Notes: generated by a model not told the origin, from the letters alone. A DNA stretch of 62,861 bases from Desulfuromonas sp. (GCA_002869695.1 PKUD01000032.1:1-62861), one strand, 5' to 3'. Shown: positions 25,388 through 34,062, counted from the stretch's first letter. Translations and numbers: made by a program.

Positions 25388-25408
25388 TGTTGCAACATCG
25401 GTTGCAAC
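25388..25408. promoter_or_regulatory. Tandem GTTGCAAC palindromes upstream of the nrfD operon
   Basis: TGTTGCAACA at 25388-25397 and GTTGCAAC at 25401-25408, both perfect palindromes with centres 12 bp apart, about 90-110 bp before the nrfD start. A further TGCAAC occurs at 25333-25338. I could not find a convincing sigma-54 or sigma-70 promoter between them and the gene. An additional hairpin CAGAC-N5-GTCTG lies at about 25342-25356. Confidence 0.5.
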
Positions 25409-25513
25409 GCTTGCTCAGGGCAAAAGTAAAGCCCAGCCTGTCAGCAGAGCTTTAGATCTATATGAATGAAGTTTTCCTATACTGTACGCTGACCCCTCAC
25501 GGGGAAAAGCGGA

Positions 25514-25708
25514 TCAGGCTTCGCACTCGACCCTGAATACGCCGATGTCATACATAGCGACGACCAAGGCTGCAACAATAGATGCAGCAACGAGACCCGG
25601 AATACTGGCAGAGGGGACCGCGGTCAGTACAACGTAGGGGGTAACAACCGAAAAAAGAATCAGAGTAAAAAGGAACCTGCTGATTTTGTATGCTAATTCC
25701 CGAATCAT
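25514..25708 (-). CDS. Small two-helix membrane protein, unknown function
   Basis: A 64-residue protein from the ATG at 25708 with GAGAGG upstream; a longer open frame has no ribosome site. Two membrane segments are visible (about 12-30 and 36-54), then an acidic tail (GVFRVECEA). I do not recognise it. It sits directly upstream of the nrfD operon with more GTTGCA sites ahead of it, so it may belong to the same regulon. Confidence 0.55.
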   Translation of the reverse strand: MIRELAYKISRFLFTLILFSVVTPYVVLTAVPSASIPGLVAASIVAALVVAMYDIGVFRVECEA

Positions 25709-25788
25709 AAGAGGCCTCTCTTTGTAAGCGATTTTGTTTTTGATGGCGTCTTTTAGAAGTTTTGGTTGTCTGTCATTCTGCCTGTCTG

Positions 25789-26068
25789 TGTTGCACGTGA
25801 TGCTGTAATTATACATATACAACATTCGGATGCAACACTTATTTGTGCTTTTCTTGTAAATTACAATATCCCCTTTTCCTGGAAGTCTGTTTGTCGTCCT
25901 TTGTTGTAGTCGCAAAGGTGTGATATTTCTTTAGGTTAGGTCACTTTTTATAGGCGTTGTATGCCTCCGCGACATGGCAAATTTTTTTATATATATGGCT
26001 TTTTTGGGGGGGGCTGGTGATGAAAAAGCAGGGAGTGGAAAGGAAGGAGATGTTGCTTGTGATGTTGC
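25789..26068. promoter_or_regulatory. Dispersed TGTTGC/GCAACA sites in a 515-bp gap
   Basis: The gap between the small membrane gene and merR holds TGTTGCA (25789-25795) and TGCAACA (25831-25837), perfect inverted arms with centres 42 bp apart, and two direct TGTTGC copies (26051-26056 and 26063-26068). The segment GCAACACTTATTT near 25833 also occurs at 20969. No gene is supported here. A weak promoter for merR may lie around 26130-26150 (TTGATT, then TATAGA with short spacing). Confidence 0.4.
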
Positions 26069-26223
26069 AGAAAAAATGCAGGTGACCTTTTGCTGTCCTC
26101 TTTAGTTAACATTTATTTCTACCTTGATTGTATGTAGTTGTGCTATAGATATAAGAGTGAAAGAGTAGGTTATCGTTTTCCTGCTTGTTTACATCGGCTG
26201 ATTCAACTGAAAGGATACATTGC

Positions 26224-26667
26224 ATGCCTGTCGAGAGCAGCGATCCTATTTATCCCATCAGCGTAGCTGCCAAGCTTCTGGAGGTTCATCCCCGGACGTT
26301 GCGGATCTACGAGGAGGAGGGTTTGATCTGTCCCTCCAGAAAAGGGCAGAAACGCTTCTTTTCCAGTGATGATATAGAGTGGATCCAGTGTCTAAGAGAT
26401 CTGATCCATGAGCAGGGGATCAGTATTCCGGGGATCAAGAAACTCCTGGAATTGACTCCCTGTTGGGAGATCAATCATTGCCCTCCAGAAAAGCGTGATG
26501 CCTGTAACGCGTTTGTCGATAACACGATACCTTGCTGGGAGAGGGATGATCTGGCGTGTGCCAAGGAGCCGGGCCGGTGTCAAAATTGCGACTTCTTCAT
26601 CAAGGCGATGAAGAAGGTGCGCAGTCGGGCTCAGGAGCAGCGAAACGCTTCGGCGAATAAGGTCTAA
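26224..26667 (+). CDS. MerR-family regulator with C-terminal two-CW cysteine domain
   Basis: A 147-residue protein from the ATG at 26224 with AAGGAT upstream. Residues about 8-75 are a MerR winged helix (ISVAAKLLEVHPRTLRIYEEEGL; FSSDDIEWIQCLRDLI). The C-terminal about 60 residues hold a cysteine-rich block with two CW pairs: CWEINHCPPEKRDAC, then CWERDDLAC and CQNCDFF. This is a two-CW type domain, a candidate metal or redox sensor. Position between the NrfD module and the ImcH homologue suggests it regulates respiration genes; target unknown. Confidence 0.75.
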   Translation: MPVESSDPIYPISVAAKLLEVHPRTLRIYEEEGLICPSRKGQKRFFSSDDIEWIQCLRDLIHEQGISIPGIKKLLELTPCWEINHCPPEKRDACNAFVDNTIPCWERDDLACAKEPGRCQNCDFFIKAMKKVRSRAQEQRNASANKV

Positions 26668-26700
26668 ATAGGTACGTTCCGTTTAATGCATGAACAAAGA

Positions 26701-26734
26701 AAGGGCCGCTCTGGTAACTCAGAGCGGCCCTTTT
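26701..26734. terminator. Bidirectional terminator between merR and the ImcH homologue
   Basis: Perfect 13-bp stem (AAGGGCCGCTCTG/CAGAGCGGCCCTT), 6-nt loop, T-rich on both strands after the stem. It serves two convergent genes. Confidence 0.88.
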
Positions 26735-26753
26735 GGGTCAGTTTAAAGAGGCT

Positions 26754-28202
26754 TTATTCTCCCTGCATGACCTGGAGAATCTCGGGATCTTCCTCATCCT
26801 CCGCTAAGACGGTATGGCAGGTGGTGCAATCGGCAGAGATGGCTTCCCCTGCTTCGCTTTCGTGAGTGCCGTCGTGACAGCGGAAGCAGCCGATGTCAAA
26901 TTCTGCACCGTGGCCGATATGGTTGACGTAGGTGCCCCACTCAAGATTCATTTCCGGAAAAACATTCTTCGCATAGGCATTTTGGGCCCCTGCAATTGAA
27001 TTGTCCAGTTTCGCCTGGTCAAGATCGGGGTAGTTCTCCTTATACCAGTTGCGTAATGAATTTTCTATCCCTGCCATAGCGTCGTCCTGGCTTGAAAATT
27101 TTTGGGTGACGGCTTCCATGGCCTGGCGCTTGATGAAGGGAATGCTTCTGTCGATGACACCCTTGGTGATTTCTTCATCGACCGCGGTAGCTGCCTGACG
27201 GTAGATATGGGTCGGCCGGTTGTGGCAGTCGATGCAGTCCATGGTTCTGTCCTCTAATTCATGGCCCTCTTCTGCAATGACATCTGCAGCATCTTCACTG
27301 CGGTAAACAACCGTGGAGCCGTCCGCCTTGGTGAGGGTCACTTCGGGGATGATCATCCGGTTGGGATCCGCTTTGTAGCTGATACTGTTTTCCTCGGCGA
27401 CATGCCAGTGGATGCCGTGCGGCTTGTCTGTTCCACTTCCCGCCGAGCCGATCTTCATCAGCATGACGGTTTTGAGATTGGTGTTCTCTTCGTCCTCTTC
27501 GTATTTTTCGATCACGTTCAGTTTGTCGCCGTGGAATTTATCGGGACGGTGGCATTCCGCGCAGGTGTCACTGGCTGGGCGCAGACCATGAACCGGAGTG
27601 TGGATCGGCCGAGGGTAAGTATTAAGGGCGACTGCAAACAACTGGCGTGCGCCGGAAATCTTTGATTTAGCAAACCAGGTTGCTCCTGAGCCGATATGGC
27701 AATCGACACAATGAACCTTGGAATGCGGAGAATTCTGGTAGGCCGTGTACTCGGGGTTCATTACGGTATGGCAGAATTGACCGCAAAAGCTGTTCGATTC
27801 CAGGTAATGATAACCGCTGTAGCCGAGCAGACCAAAAACGACAAAATTTATACTGGTGAGCAGAACGCCTAGGAAAATAAGTTTGCGGACCCGGTTAAAT
27901 CGAGTGTCGTCGGCGAAATGTTCTTGGAGGTAGGTCAGAGTGAACAGGCGTACCTCTTCTTTTCCTTTGAGAAAGAACAGGCCGATGAAGACCATGACCA
28001 GTCCCGCAATGAAGGCGGGGCCCAGTGTCATGTAGATGATCGCGCCCATGTACGGGTTGTCGATATGCATCCAGGAATCAATGATGACCAGGCCGAGCAG
28101 GAACGGGAAGGTCACAGTGGTGATCATGGCCCCTACCAGGGAGACCCGGCTTCTGGCGATTCCTTTGAAAAACGAAAGGATAATGTCGGAAATTTTAGTC
28201 AT
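26754..28202 (-). CDS. imcH: ImcH-type NapC/NirT multihaem inner-membrane cytochrome
   Basis: A 482-residue protein with TAGGAG before the ATG. Three N-terminal membrane segments (about 20-41, 52-79, 108-132) precede the haem region. Haem motifs seen are CGQFCH at 140-145 (a CXXXCH variant typical of this group), then CVDCH, CAECH, CIDCH, CFRCH and CTTCH, six in all. The segment VMNPEYTAYQNSPHSKVHCVDCHIG is the NapC/NirT signature. Geobacter ImcH has this plan and is needed for electron flow to high-potential acceptors. I count one haem fewer than I recall for Geobacter ImcH, so orthology needs a tree. Confidence 0.75.
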   Translation of the reverse strand: MTKISDIILSFFKGIARSRVSLVGAMITTVTFPFLLGLVIIDSWMHIDNPYMGAIIYMTLGPAFIAGLVMVFIGLFFLKGKEEVRLFTLTYLQEHFADDTRFNRVRKLIFLGVLLTSINFVVFGLLGYSGYHYLESNSFCGQFCHTVMNPEYTAYQNSPHSKVHCVDCHIGSGATWFAKSKISGARQLFAVALNTYPRPIHTPVHGLRPASDTCAECHRPDKFHGDKLNVIEKYEEDEENTNLKTVMLMKIGSAGSGTDKPHGIHWHVAEENSISYKADPNRMIIPEVTLTKADGSTVVYRSEDAADVIAEEGHELEDRTMDCIDCHNRPTHIYRQAATAVDEEITKGVIDRSIPFIKRQAMEAVTQKFSSQDDAMAGIENSLRNWYKENYPDLDQAKLDNSIAGAQNAYAKNVFPEMNLEWGTYVNHIGHGAEFDIGCFRCHDGTHESEAGEAISADCTTCHTVLAEDEEDPEILQVMQGE

Positions 28203-28340
28203 GTTGCGGTCTCCTAATGCATGCCGGCGGGTAAGGGTATCTACCGGGTTTGGATGATCATTGTTACCATTGTCATTCTGGCAGGAATTCTTTTCAAGGT
28301 AGTATACAGCAAATACCCCTTATGGGGAATTATGCATATA

Positions 28341-28376
28341 AAAGGGCTGCATGCCAGAGCGGCATGCAGCCCTTTG
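28341..28376. terminator. Strong terminator after the small membrane protein gene
   Basis: Perfect 15-bp stem (AAAGGGCTGCATGCC/GGCATGCAGCCCTTT) with a 5-nt loop. On the minus strand it ends in TTTATAT, fitting termination of the gene at 28430-28648. Confidence 0.82.
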
Positions 28377-28429
28377 CTCTGTGTGGTTGAGCATCAATAG
28401 AGAGTGCTGCAGGTTTTTAATTTGCCGTT

Positions 28430-28648
28430 CTACAGTCCGGAAACGGCAGAGAACCAGCCTTGGGCAAGTTCAAATGGTCCGCCAGCGGTCAGGGCGCCAC
28501 CAATTAGCGAGGCAATCGCAAAGATGCCGATCGCGCCCGCAACAAACAGGGTCAAAACAACAGATACGCGAAAGGTAATCAGCATCAGCTTGACGCCCAG
28601 CTGGGACTCGGTTCTTGCTTCGGTTGCAACGGCGACTTGATTACTCAT
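28430..28648 (-). CDS. Small membrane protein, unknown function
   Basis: A 72-residue protein with AAGGAGG before the ATG. The polar N-terminus (MSNQVAVATEARTES) precedes one long or two short membrane segments (about 20-50, VVLTLFVAGAIGIFAIASLIGGAL). It resembles the other small membrane proteins of this island in plan but I see no clear homology. It has its own promoter and terminator, so it is a free-standing gene. Confidence 0.62.
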   Translation of the reverse strand: MSNQVAVATEARTESQLGVKLMLITFRVSVVLTLFVAGAIGIFAIASLIGGALTAGGPFELAQGWFSAVSGL

Positions 28649-28707
28649 AATGGCCTCCTTATTGATTCAGCGTTTTATGGAGCTTATGCTCTCTTTGTTT
28701 TGAGTTT

Positions 28708-28736
28708 ATTAAACAATAGAGAACCATACTTGTCAA
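28708..28736 (-). promoter_or_regulatory. Predicted sigma-70 promoter of the small membrane protein gene
   Basis: On the minus strand TTGACA (28731-28736) and TTTAAT (28708-28713) are 17 bp apart. The start codon is 60 bp downstream. It is one of the best sigma-70 matches in the window. Confidence 0.65.
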
Positions 28737-28739
28737 GTA

Positions 28740-29320
28740 AAAAAGCACGATTTATCAGCAACTTAACTCAAACCCTTGGTTTGTATGTTTTGCCGACATA
28801 GCGGTTTAGAGGAAAAGTGGAAATTGTAATTGTCAGGTTCCTCGGTGGCTTGTCGACTGTATACGTGGAGCCACTGATAACAGTGTTCTATTGGCTTTGT
28901 TGGGAAAGGGTTTGCTGGATTATTGCCGGTTTTTTATGTGCCATTCTCTGGTCTTGAATGGGTTTGCGATGGAATGTTTTTTTATCTCAGTCTGTTCGAT
29001 GAAAGGCCTGTTTGAATACCTCGAAATTCTCGCAATAAAGAAAAGTTGAAAAAAAAATTATCTATGATTCTTACTTAAGAGACTTGGAGAAATTGACGAA
29101 ATTTTAGTTTATATAATTGTGCGAATATCTGTGCAGTGATGTGTTCGTGAGTGACGTCGGGGCACTTGTGGGTCTGAGATGGCATTAAGCTGGATCTGGT
29201 TATGTCAATTCGGCCATAGCTGGGCGTAGAGAAGAGTATGCGGTTCAGCGCGCAATAGGGCCTGAGCAAGTAACTTTGCTTCTATGCTGCTTCGCAATGA
29301 GAAGAATGAATGGTCTTGGT
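28740..29320. other. AT-rich stretch without a supported gene
   Basis: About 580 bp between the small membrane gene's promoter and the end of the DUF2339-like gene. A 64-codon frame at 29075-29269 (minus) has no ribosome site and no protein-like composition. Codon-like periodicity is absent to my eye. I see no tRNA, repeats or strong hairpin; a small RNA cannot be excluded. Confidence 0.5.
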
Positions 29321-31117
29321 TCAGGATTCTTCGGCCAGCTGAGGTTTCCCCTCGCTGTGCCCAGGGTGCTGATCGTTGTCAGCAATTTTTTGCCAGCGGG
29401 TCAGCGCAAAAGAGGCATAGGAAACAACAACGCCAAAGGCAAAAATACTGATAACCAGACCCAGTCCGTGGGTCGTCAACAGGTCAATGAGGAATGTTTT
29501 GACGCCGCCGATGATCATGACAAGGGTCGCAACATTGCGGAGTTCCTTGTTTCTCCAGGTGAGTGCTACATACATGAGGGTTGCGGCAGCAAGGTTGATG
29601 GTGACTGTCTGTATGGTACCATAGGCGTTGATCCCATTCGGGGGAAAAACCGTTATCAGAGTTTCGTGGGCAATAAGCATGGCAAAAACATATCCGCTTA
29701 CCAGGCCGGACAGCAATACGGAGATGGCGCTTCTGTCCTGGTCGTCAAACTGCTGAAAGAATTGAGCCTTTTCGTGGGGGGGGGTAGTGCGGCACAAGCG
29801 AAACTGAACAATGTTGGTTATGAAACAAAGGGCCGCCGCCAGGGCTGGGATGAAAATTCCGGTGTCGGGTCCGTGCCCGGCTAAATTGATCAGCAAGCCG
29901 CTGGCAACATAGATCTGCAGCAGATAGGCGGTGATCCGCATGCCCCCACTCTGCCAGCGAGAGGAAAGCTGGAAAATGAACAGAGCCAGCAGGGAAAGCA
30001 GCGCTAGCGCAGCGAAAAAGCTTTGCAGTAGGACCGGCAAGGAAAAGCTCAACAGAACAACCCCTGCGAGGGTGAAGGAGTTGGTGCCCGGAGCATTATG
30101 CTTTTGTCTGCGGGAGAGGAAGAAGGTAATGGCAAAGAGAGTAAGTGCGGTGGCTGATGACAGGAGGTGAAAGCCGATGGCGTTTTTGAGAATATACGTG
30201 CCAAGAAGAAGTGAGTAGCAGACCGTTACCGTCGGCAGGCTGAAGTCAAATTTGGAAATTTTCCGGCCCTGGCTGCGGAGGATGCCGAGCAGTGATATGC
30301 TCATATAGGTGATACAGATGAGGGCAGCCATCGGCAGCAGCCAGTCGGGGGCGAGAGAGCCAAAGGTGTCGTCGCGGGTGGATGCCAGGCCAATTCTTAA
30401 TCCCCAGGTCTGGATCATGGTGAGGGTTATTCCCAGGAGGAGCCATCTCAGCCATGAGCAGCGTTCGATGCGTGAGGCGAAGAACCCAAGGATATTTGCC
30501 AGCCAGAGAAGCAGAGCCAGGTAGTGGAAGGATGGATTGGGGAAGTCAAGGGCTACCCCTGCCAGGCACATGCCCAGCGTGCCAACCAGGATGGGTGCGG
30601 CAACCTGGTGGAGATGGCTGATGACTGCAAGGACAATTCCTGCCATGGCAAAGAGGATATATGCCAGCTCTTTGGGAAATGCCTCGAAGTGCATGGATGT
30701 CTCAAGGGTGACACTGAAGATCAGCAAGGCGCCGCAGATATTAAAAACGGGGGCGAGGGCGCTCTGCTTTCCATAGAGCCCCCAGCTGGCAATGATCAGG
30801 CCTGCCGCATAGAAAATGCCGAGCAGCGATCCAATCTGAAGGTCAAGCAGACCACTGTCAGTGAGGGTGCGAAGCGCAAGGGCGATAACCAGTAAAAAAC
30901 AGACGCTTGCAATGCGTGGAAGAACGCTTTTCCCGCCAATGGCCGTTTCGGTCGTAGAGGTTTCAAGGGTGGCTGTGCTGAGGTCAGGTTTTACCGTCTC
31001 TGGTGTCTGGCCGGTGATTTTCAGGTTCTGCTCCAGGGCAAAGATCCTTAAGGTCAGGATATTAACCTGTTCTATGAGCTGATCAACTTGTGACTCGACA
31101 TCTCTCTGCTTGGCCAT
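29321..31117 (-). CDS. Large polytopic membrane protein, DUF2339-like
   Basis: A 598-residue protein with GAGGTGGAG before the ATG. A short coiled-coil N-terminus (ESQVDQLIEQVNILTLRIFALEQNL) is followed by roughly 16-18 hydrophobic segments filling the rest. The plan, an N-terminal coiled coil then many helices with short loops, is that of DUF2339 proteins, whose function is unknown. Some family members are thought to act at the cell envelope. It stands between the two respiratory modules, alone on its strand. Confidence 0.6.
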   Translation of the reverse strand: MAKQRDVESQVDQLIEQVNILTLRIFALEQNLKITGQTPETVKPDLSTATLETSTTETAIGGKSVLPRIASVCFLLVIALALRTLTDSGLLDLQIGSLLGIFYAAGLIIASWGLYGKQSALAPVFNICGALLIFSVTLETSMHFEAFPKELAYILFAMAGIVLAVISHLHQVAAPILVGTLGMCLAGVALDFPNPSFHYLALLLWLANILGFFASRIERCSWLRWLLLGITLTMIQTWGLRIGLASTRDDTFGSLAPDWLLPMAALICITYMSISLLGILRSQGRKISKFDFSLPTVTVCYSLLLGTYILKNAIGFHLLSSATALTLFAITFFLSRRQKHNAPGTNSFTLAGVVLLSFSLPVLLQSFFAALALLSLLALFIFQLSSRWQSGGMRITAYLLQIYVASGLLINLAGHGPDTGIFIPALAAALCFITNIVQFRLCRTTPPHEKAQFFQQFDDQDRSAISVLLSGLVSGYVFAMLIAHETLITVFPPNGINAYGTIQTVTINLAAATLMYVALTWRNKELRNVATLVMIIGGVKTFLIDLLTTHGLGLVISIFAFGVVVSYASFALTRWQKIADNDQHPGHSEGKPQLAEES

Positions 31118-31294
31118 GGCTCCACCTCTTGACTTATGCTCTTAATCGTAAAACATGATTATAATAGTCGACAATCCTTCTGGGAGAAGGTGTGGCAGTG
31201 CACCTTTCCGGTGTCTTGCTAGTATGGTGTTGATTTCAAGATTATCACTAAATATCAGCAAGTTCAAACTAATAGTAAATAGCATGATTTAATG

Positions 31295-31322
31295 TTGACA
31301 GAAATAATCAAGTTGTTATTCT
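31295..31322 (+). promoter_or_regulatory. Predicted sigma-70 promoter of the second NrfD module
   Basis: TTGACA (31295-31300) and TATTCT (31317-31322) with 16 bp between, 46 bp before the GTG start of the tetrahaem cytochrome gene. Confidence 0.5.
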
Positions 31323-31368
31323 TTGGCTAACGTTGTTCTAATTGTTTGTGAGATGTCAGGAGGTATCC

Positions 31369-31839
31369 GTGAAAGGACATGTCTGGAGACCGCTGCTGGT
31401 CGTGATCGGTCTGGTCATAATTATTCTGGTAGCCAGAATGTTTTATGTGCCGGAGGATTTCGGCGCTCAAGATCGGGGATATACCTTTGGGTATCACCGC
31501 TTGAGCAATGAGCAGGAATGGAAGGATTATCCGGCTAAATATCAGGACAGTGAGTATTGCAGTGGCTGTCACGACGACAAGACTGAAGAACTGAATGCGG
31601 CCCAGCACGGCATGATTCCCTGCGAGAACTGCCATGGGGCCGCGTTTGATCACCCGGACGATCCTGAAAAACTGACCATTGATCGCAGTCGGGACCTGTG
31701 CCTCCGTTGTCATTCAGAACTTTATATGCCGTCAAGCGGCCGCAATGATATTCCGGGAGTCAATCCTGAGGAACACAATGCCGGTCTTGAGTGCGTTGAA
31801 TGTCACAATTCACACAACCCGAGCCTTGAGGAGATGTAA
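31369..31839 (+). CDS. Membrane-anchored tetrahaem cytochrome c
   Basis: A 156-residue protein from a GTG at 31369 with AGGAGG 6 bp upstream. One N-terminal helix (about 8-25, LLVVIGLVIIILVARMF) anchors it, with the rest in the periplasm. Four CXXCH motifs are present: CSGCH, CENCH, CLRCH, CVECH, a NrfB-like or tetrahaem pattern. It is the first gene of a module with ferredoxin and NrfD (gaps of 2 bp each). It likely receives electrons from the ferredoxin subunit. Confidence 0.85.
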   Translation: MKGHVWRPLLVVIGLVIIILVARMFYVPEDFGAQDRGYTFGYHRLSNEQEWKDYPAKYQDSEYCSGCHDDKTEELNAAQHGMIPCENCHGAAFDHPDDPEKLTIDRSRDLCLRCHSELYMPSSGRNDIPGVNPEEHNAGLECVECHNSHNPSLEEM

Positions 31840-31841
31840 CG

Positions 31842-32615
31842 ATGAAAAGGCGCGACTTTTTGAAAAATGCCGCGGTATTCGTCTCCGGGGCCTCCGTTTC
31901 CCTTGGGGCGCTTGAACTTCTTGATCCACGCCAACTGCTCGCTGCAAATCCGGAGCTGCGCTGGGGGTTCCTGGTCAATACTCACAACTGTGTGGGCTGT
32001 GGTTTCTGTGTCAAAGCCTGCAAGGTCGAAAATGATATCCCGCTGGAAGCCAATGTGACCCGTACCTGGGTCGAACGTTATGTGATCACGAAAGATGGTG
32101 ACGTGGTGATGGATACCCCGAAGGGGGCGCTTAACGGATTTACCAGCAAGCTTATTGACCAGAATCAATCTGGAATGAAGCAGGTTGACGACGAAGAGAT
32201 TGCCCAGGCCTTTTTCGTGCCGAAACTCTGTAATCACTGCGACACACCGGCCTGTGTCCAGGTCTGTCCGGTTGGTGCGACCTATCAGACGAAGGATGGA
32301 ACCGTGCTTGTCGATCGTAAATGGTGCATCGGCTGCGGTTACTGCATTATGGGCTGTCCGTACGGCGTCCGTTTCTTCCACCCGGTGGAACATGTCGCTG
32401 ACAAATGTACTTTCTGCTATCACCGCATCTCGAACGGCGGCAACACCGCCTGCGCCCAGGCCTGTCCTTTCGGTGCCCGGCAGATAGGCAACCTGCGCGA
32501 TCCGAATGATCCGGTGGCAAAGGCGGTTATGAATCAGCGGGTTGGAGTTCTCCGTGACGAGTATGGGACCAAACCACAGGTGTTTTACATCGGTCTGAAT
32601 AAGGAGGTCCGTTAG
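31842..32615 (+). CDS. Tat-exported 4Fe-4S ferredoxin subunit (NrfC/HybA-like)
   Basis: A 257-residue protein with a Tat motif at the very start (KRRDFLKNAAVFVSG). Four cysteine groups for four [4Fe-4S] clusters follow: CVGCGFCVKAC, CNHCDTPACVQVC, CIGCGYCIMGC and CTFCYHR...CAQAC. It lies 2 bp after the cytochrome stop and 2 bp before nrfD. It is the intact paralogue of the interrupted ferredoxin at 23270-24025 and would link NrfD-bound quinol to the tetrahaem cytochrome. Confidence 0.88.
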   Translation: MKRRDFLKNAAVFVSGASVSLGALELLDPRQLLAANPELRWGFLVNTHNCVGCGFCVKACKVENDIPLEANVTRTWVERYVITKDGDVVMDTPKGALNGFTSKLIDQNQSGMKQVDDEEIAQAFFVPKLCNHCDTPACVQVCPVGATYQTKDGTVLVDRKWCIGCGYCIMGCPYGVRFFHPVEHVADKCTFCYHRISNGGNTACAQACPFGARQIGNLRDPNDPVAKAVMNQRVGVLRDEYGTKPQVFYIGLNKEVR

Positions 32616-32617
32616 CC

Positions 32618-33922
32618 ATGGTTGAACAAGTTGCACAAATGGTTGTTCATGGTGAGGCATGGACGCTGAAGGATCTCTTTGTCCTGCCGAATGAATATGT
32701 CTACTGGTCCATTCAGATTGTCATGTACCCGTACATGACCGGACTGGTTGCCGGTGCTTTCGTCCTCTCTTCCCTCTATCATGTCTTCGGGGTGGAGAAA
32801 CTCAAAGAGATTGCTCGCTATGCCCTGGTGTTTTCTTTTGCCTTGCTGCCGGTCGCGATGATGCCTTTGCTCCTGCATCTGATGCAGCCGCTCAGGGGGA
32901 TAAACGTTCTGATGACGCCGCATTTCACGTCGGCGATTTCAGCCTTTGGCATTGTCTTTATGACCTACGCCTGTATCGTCGCGGCAGAAATCTGGTTTGT
33001 CTATCGCGAATTTATTGTCTCCTCGGTCAATCGCCTCTCAGCAAAAAGTGACAGAAGCCTATATGAAAGCCTTTTGCTCCTGATCTACCGACTGATCTCC
33101 CTCGGTGCTATGGATGTGTCGCGGGACGCTCTCGAGGCGGACCATAAAGCGGTCAAGTTTCTCGCTGGCCTTGGTATCCCGGTCGCCTGTTTCCTGCACG
33201 GTTATGCCGGCTTCATTTTCGGCTCGGTCAAGGCCAACGCCCTGTGGATGACGCCGCTGATGCCGGTCATCTTTATCTGTTCGGCGATCGTTTCGGGGAT
33301 AGCACTCTGCATTATCAGCTACTATATCTTTATGGAGATGCGCAAATGGGCTGCCCGTCGGGGAAAAAGTTTTCTGCTTCCGGATGCCCTGGCCCATGGC
33401 AGTGCTGCGGTTGACTATGAGCACCTGCGCAGCGTCCAGGACCACGAGGTCAGGATGACTTCAAAGTATCTGCTGATCTTCATGACACTGGCGATTACTC
33501 TGGAGTTACTGGATATGATCTTTCGTGGCTATACGGCGGTAAAGTCGTGGGACGCGCTGCGGCAGGTTATCTACGAACACGATTTCGTCAAAATATTTAT
33601 CATGCAGTATGCCATCGGCAATGTTCTGCCTTTTGTCATGCTGCTGATTCCGGGGGTGACTGTTCGTCGTGCCGCGCTGGCATCAATTCTGGTTCTGTTC
33701 GGGGTATTGATGATGCGTTGGAATGTCGTCATCGGAGGTCAGGCGTTCTCGCTGACATTCAATGGGTTCATGCATTATCATCTGCCGATCATTCCTCATG
33801 ATATAGAAACTTTTAAAGAGGGTTTGGGTGGTGCATTGACGGTGATCGTGACGCCGTTCGTGATTTTCTATTTTCTCAACATGATCTTTCCGGCATTTAT
33901 GGAAAGTAAAGATTCCCACTAA
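32618..33922 (+). CDS. NrfD-family quinol-interacting membrane subunit (second module)
   Basis: A 434-residue protein with about ten membrane segments. NrfD-type features include YVYWSIQIVMYPYMTGLVAG near the start and PVACFLHGYAGFIFGSVKAN in the middle. A charged cytoplasmic loop (about 225-275) is longer than usual. It closes the cytochrome-ferredoxin-NrfD operon, the reverse gene order of the module at 22608-25300. The two modules are paralogous in parts but differ in cytochrome type, so they may serve different potentials. Confidence 0.86.
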   Translation: MVEQVAQMVVHGEAWTLKDLFVLPNEYVYWSIQIVMYPYMTGLVAGAFVLSSLYHVFGVEKLKEIARYALVFSFALLPVAMMPLLLHLMQPLRGINVLMTPHFTSAISAFGIVFMTYACIVAAEIWFVYREFIVSSVNRLSAKSDRSLYESLLLLIYRLISLGAMDVSRDALEADHKAVKFLAGLGIPVACFLHGYAGFIFGSVKANALWMTPLMPVIFICSAIVSGIALCIISYYIFMEMRKWAARRGKSFLLPDALAHGSAAVDYEHLRSVQDHEVRMTSKYLLIFMTLAITLELLDMIFRGYTAVKSWDALRQVIYEHDFVKIFIMQYAIGNVLPFVMLLIPGVTVRRAALASILVLFGVLMMRWNVVIGGQAFSLTFNGFMHYHLPIIPHDIETFKEGLGGALTVIVTPFVIFYFLNMIFPAFMESKDSH

Positions 33923-33947
33923 CGAGAATGATTGCAATGCTGATAGA

Positions 33948-33973
33948 GCCGTCCTTATGGGCGGCTTTTTTTT
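33948..33973 (+). terminator. Rho-independent terminator of the second NrfD module
   Basis: GCCGTCC-TTAT-GGGCGGC stem (one G-T pair) followed by eight T residues, 26 bp after the stop. Confidence 0.85.
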
Positions 33974-34062
33974 ATCGGTAAACCTTTGGCAAGAGCCGGA
34001 TAAGCTTCTATACTGACTCTTCATATAAGCAAAGAGAAATCTCCCAGAGAAAGGAGCTTCCG

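Noticed and set aside
29075-29269. 64-codon minus-strand frame
   Set aside because: No ribosome site, no protein-like composition, AT-rich intergenic stretch.
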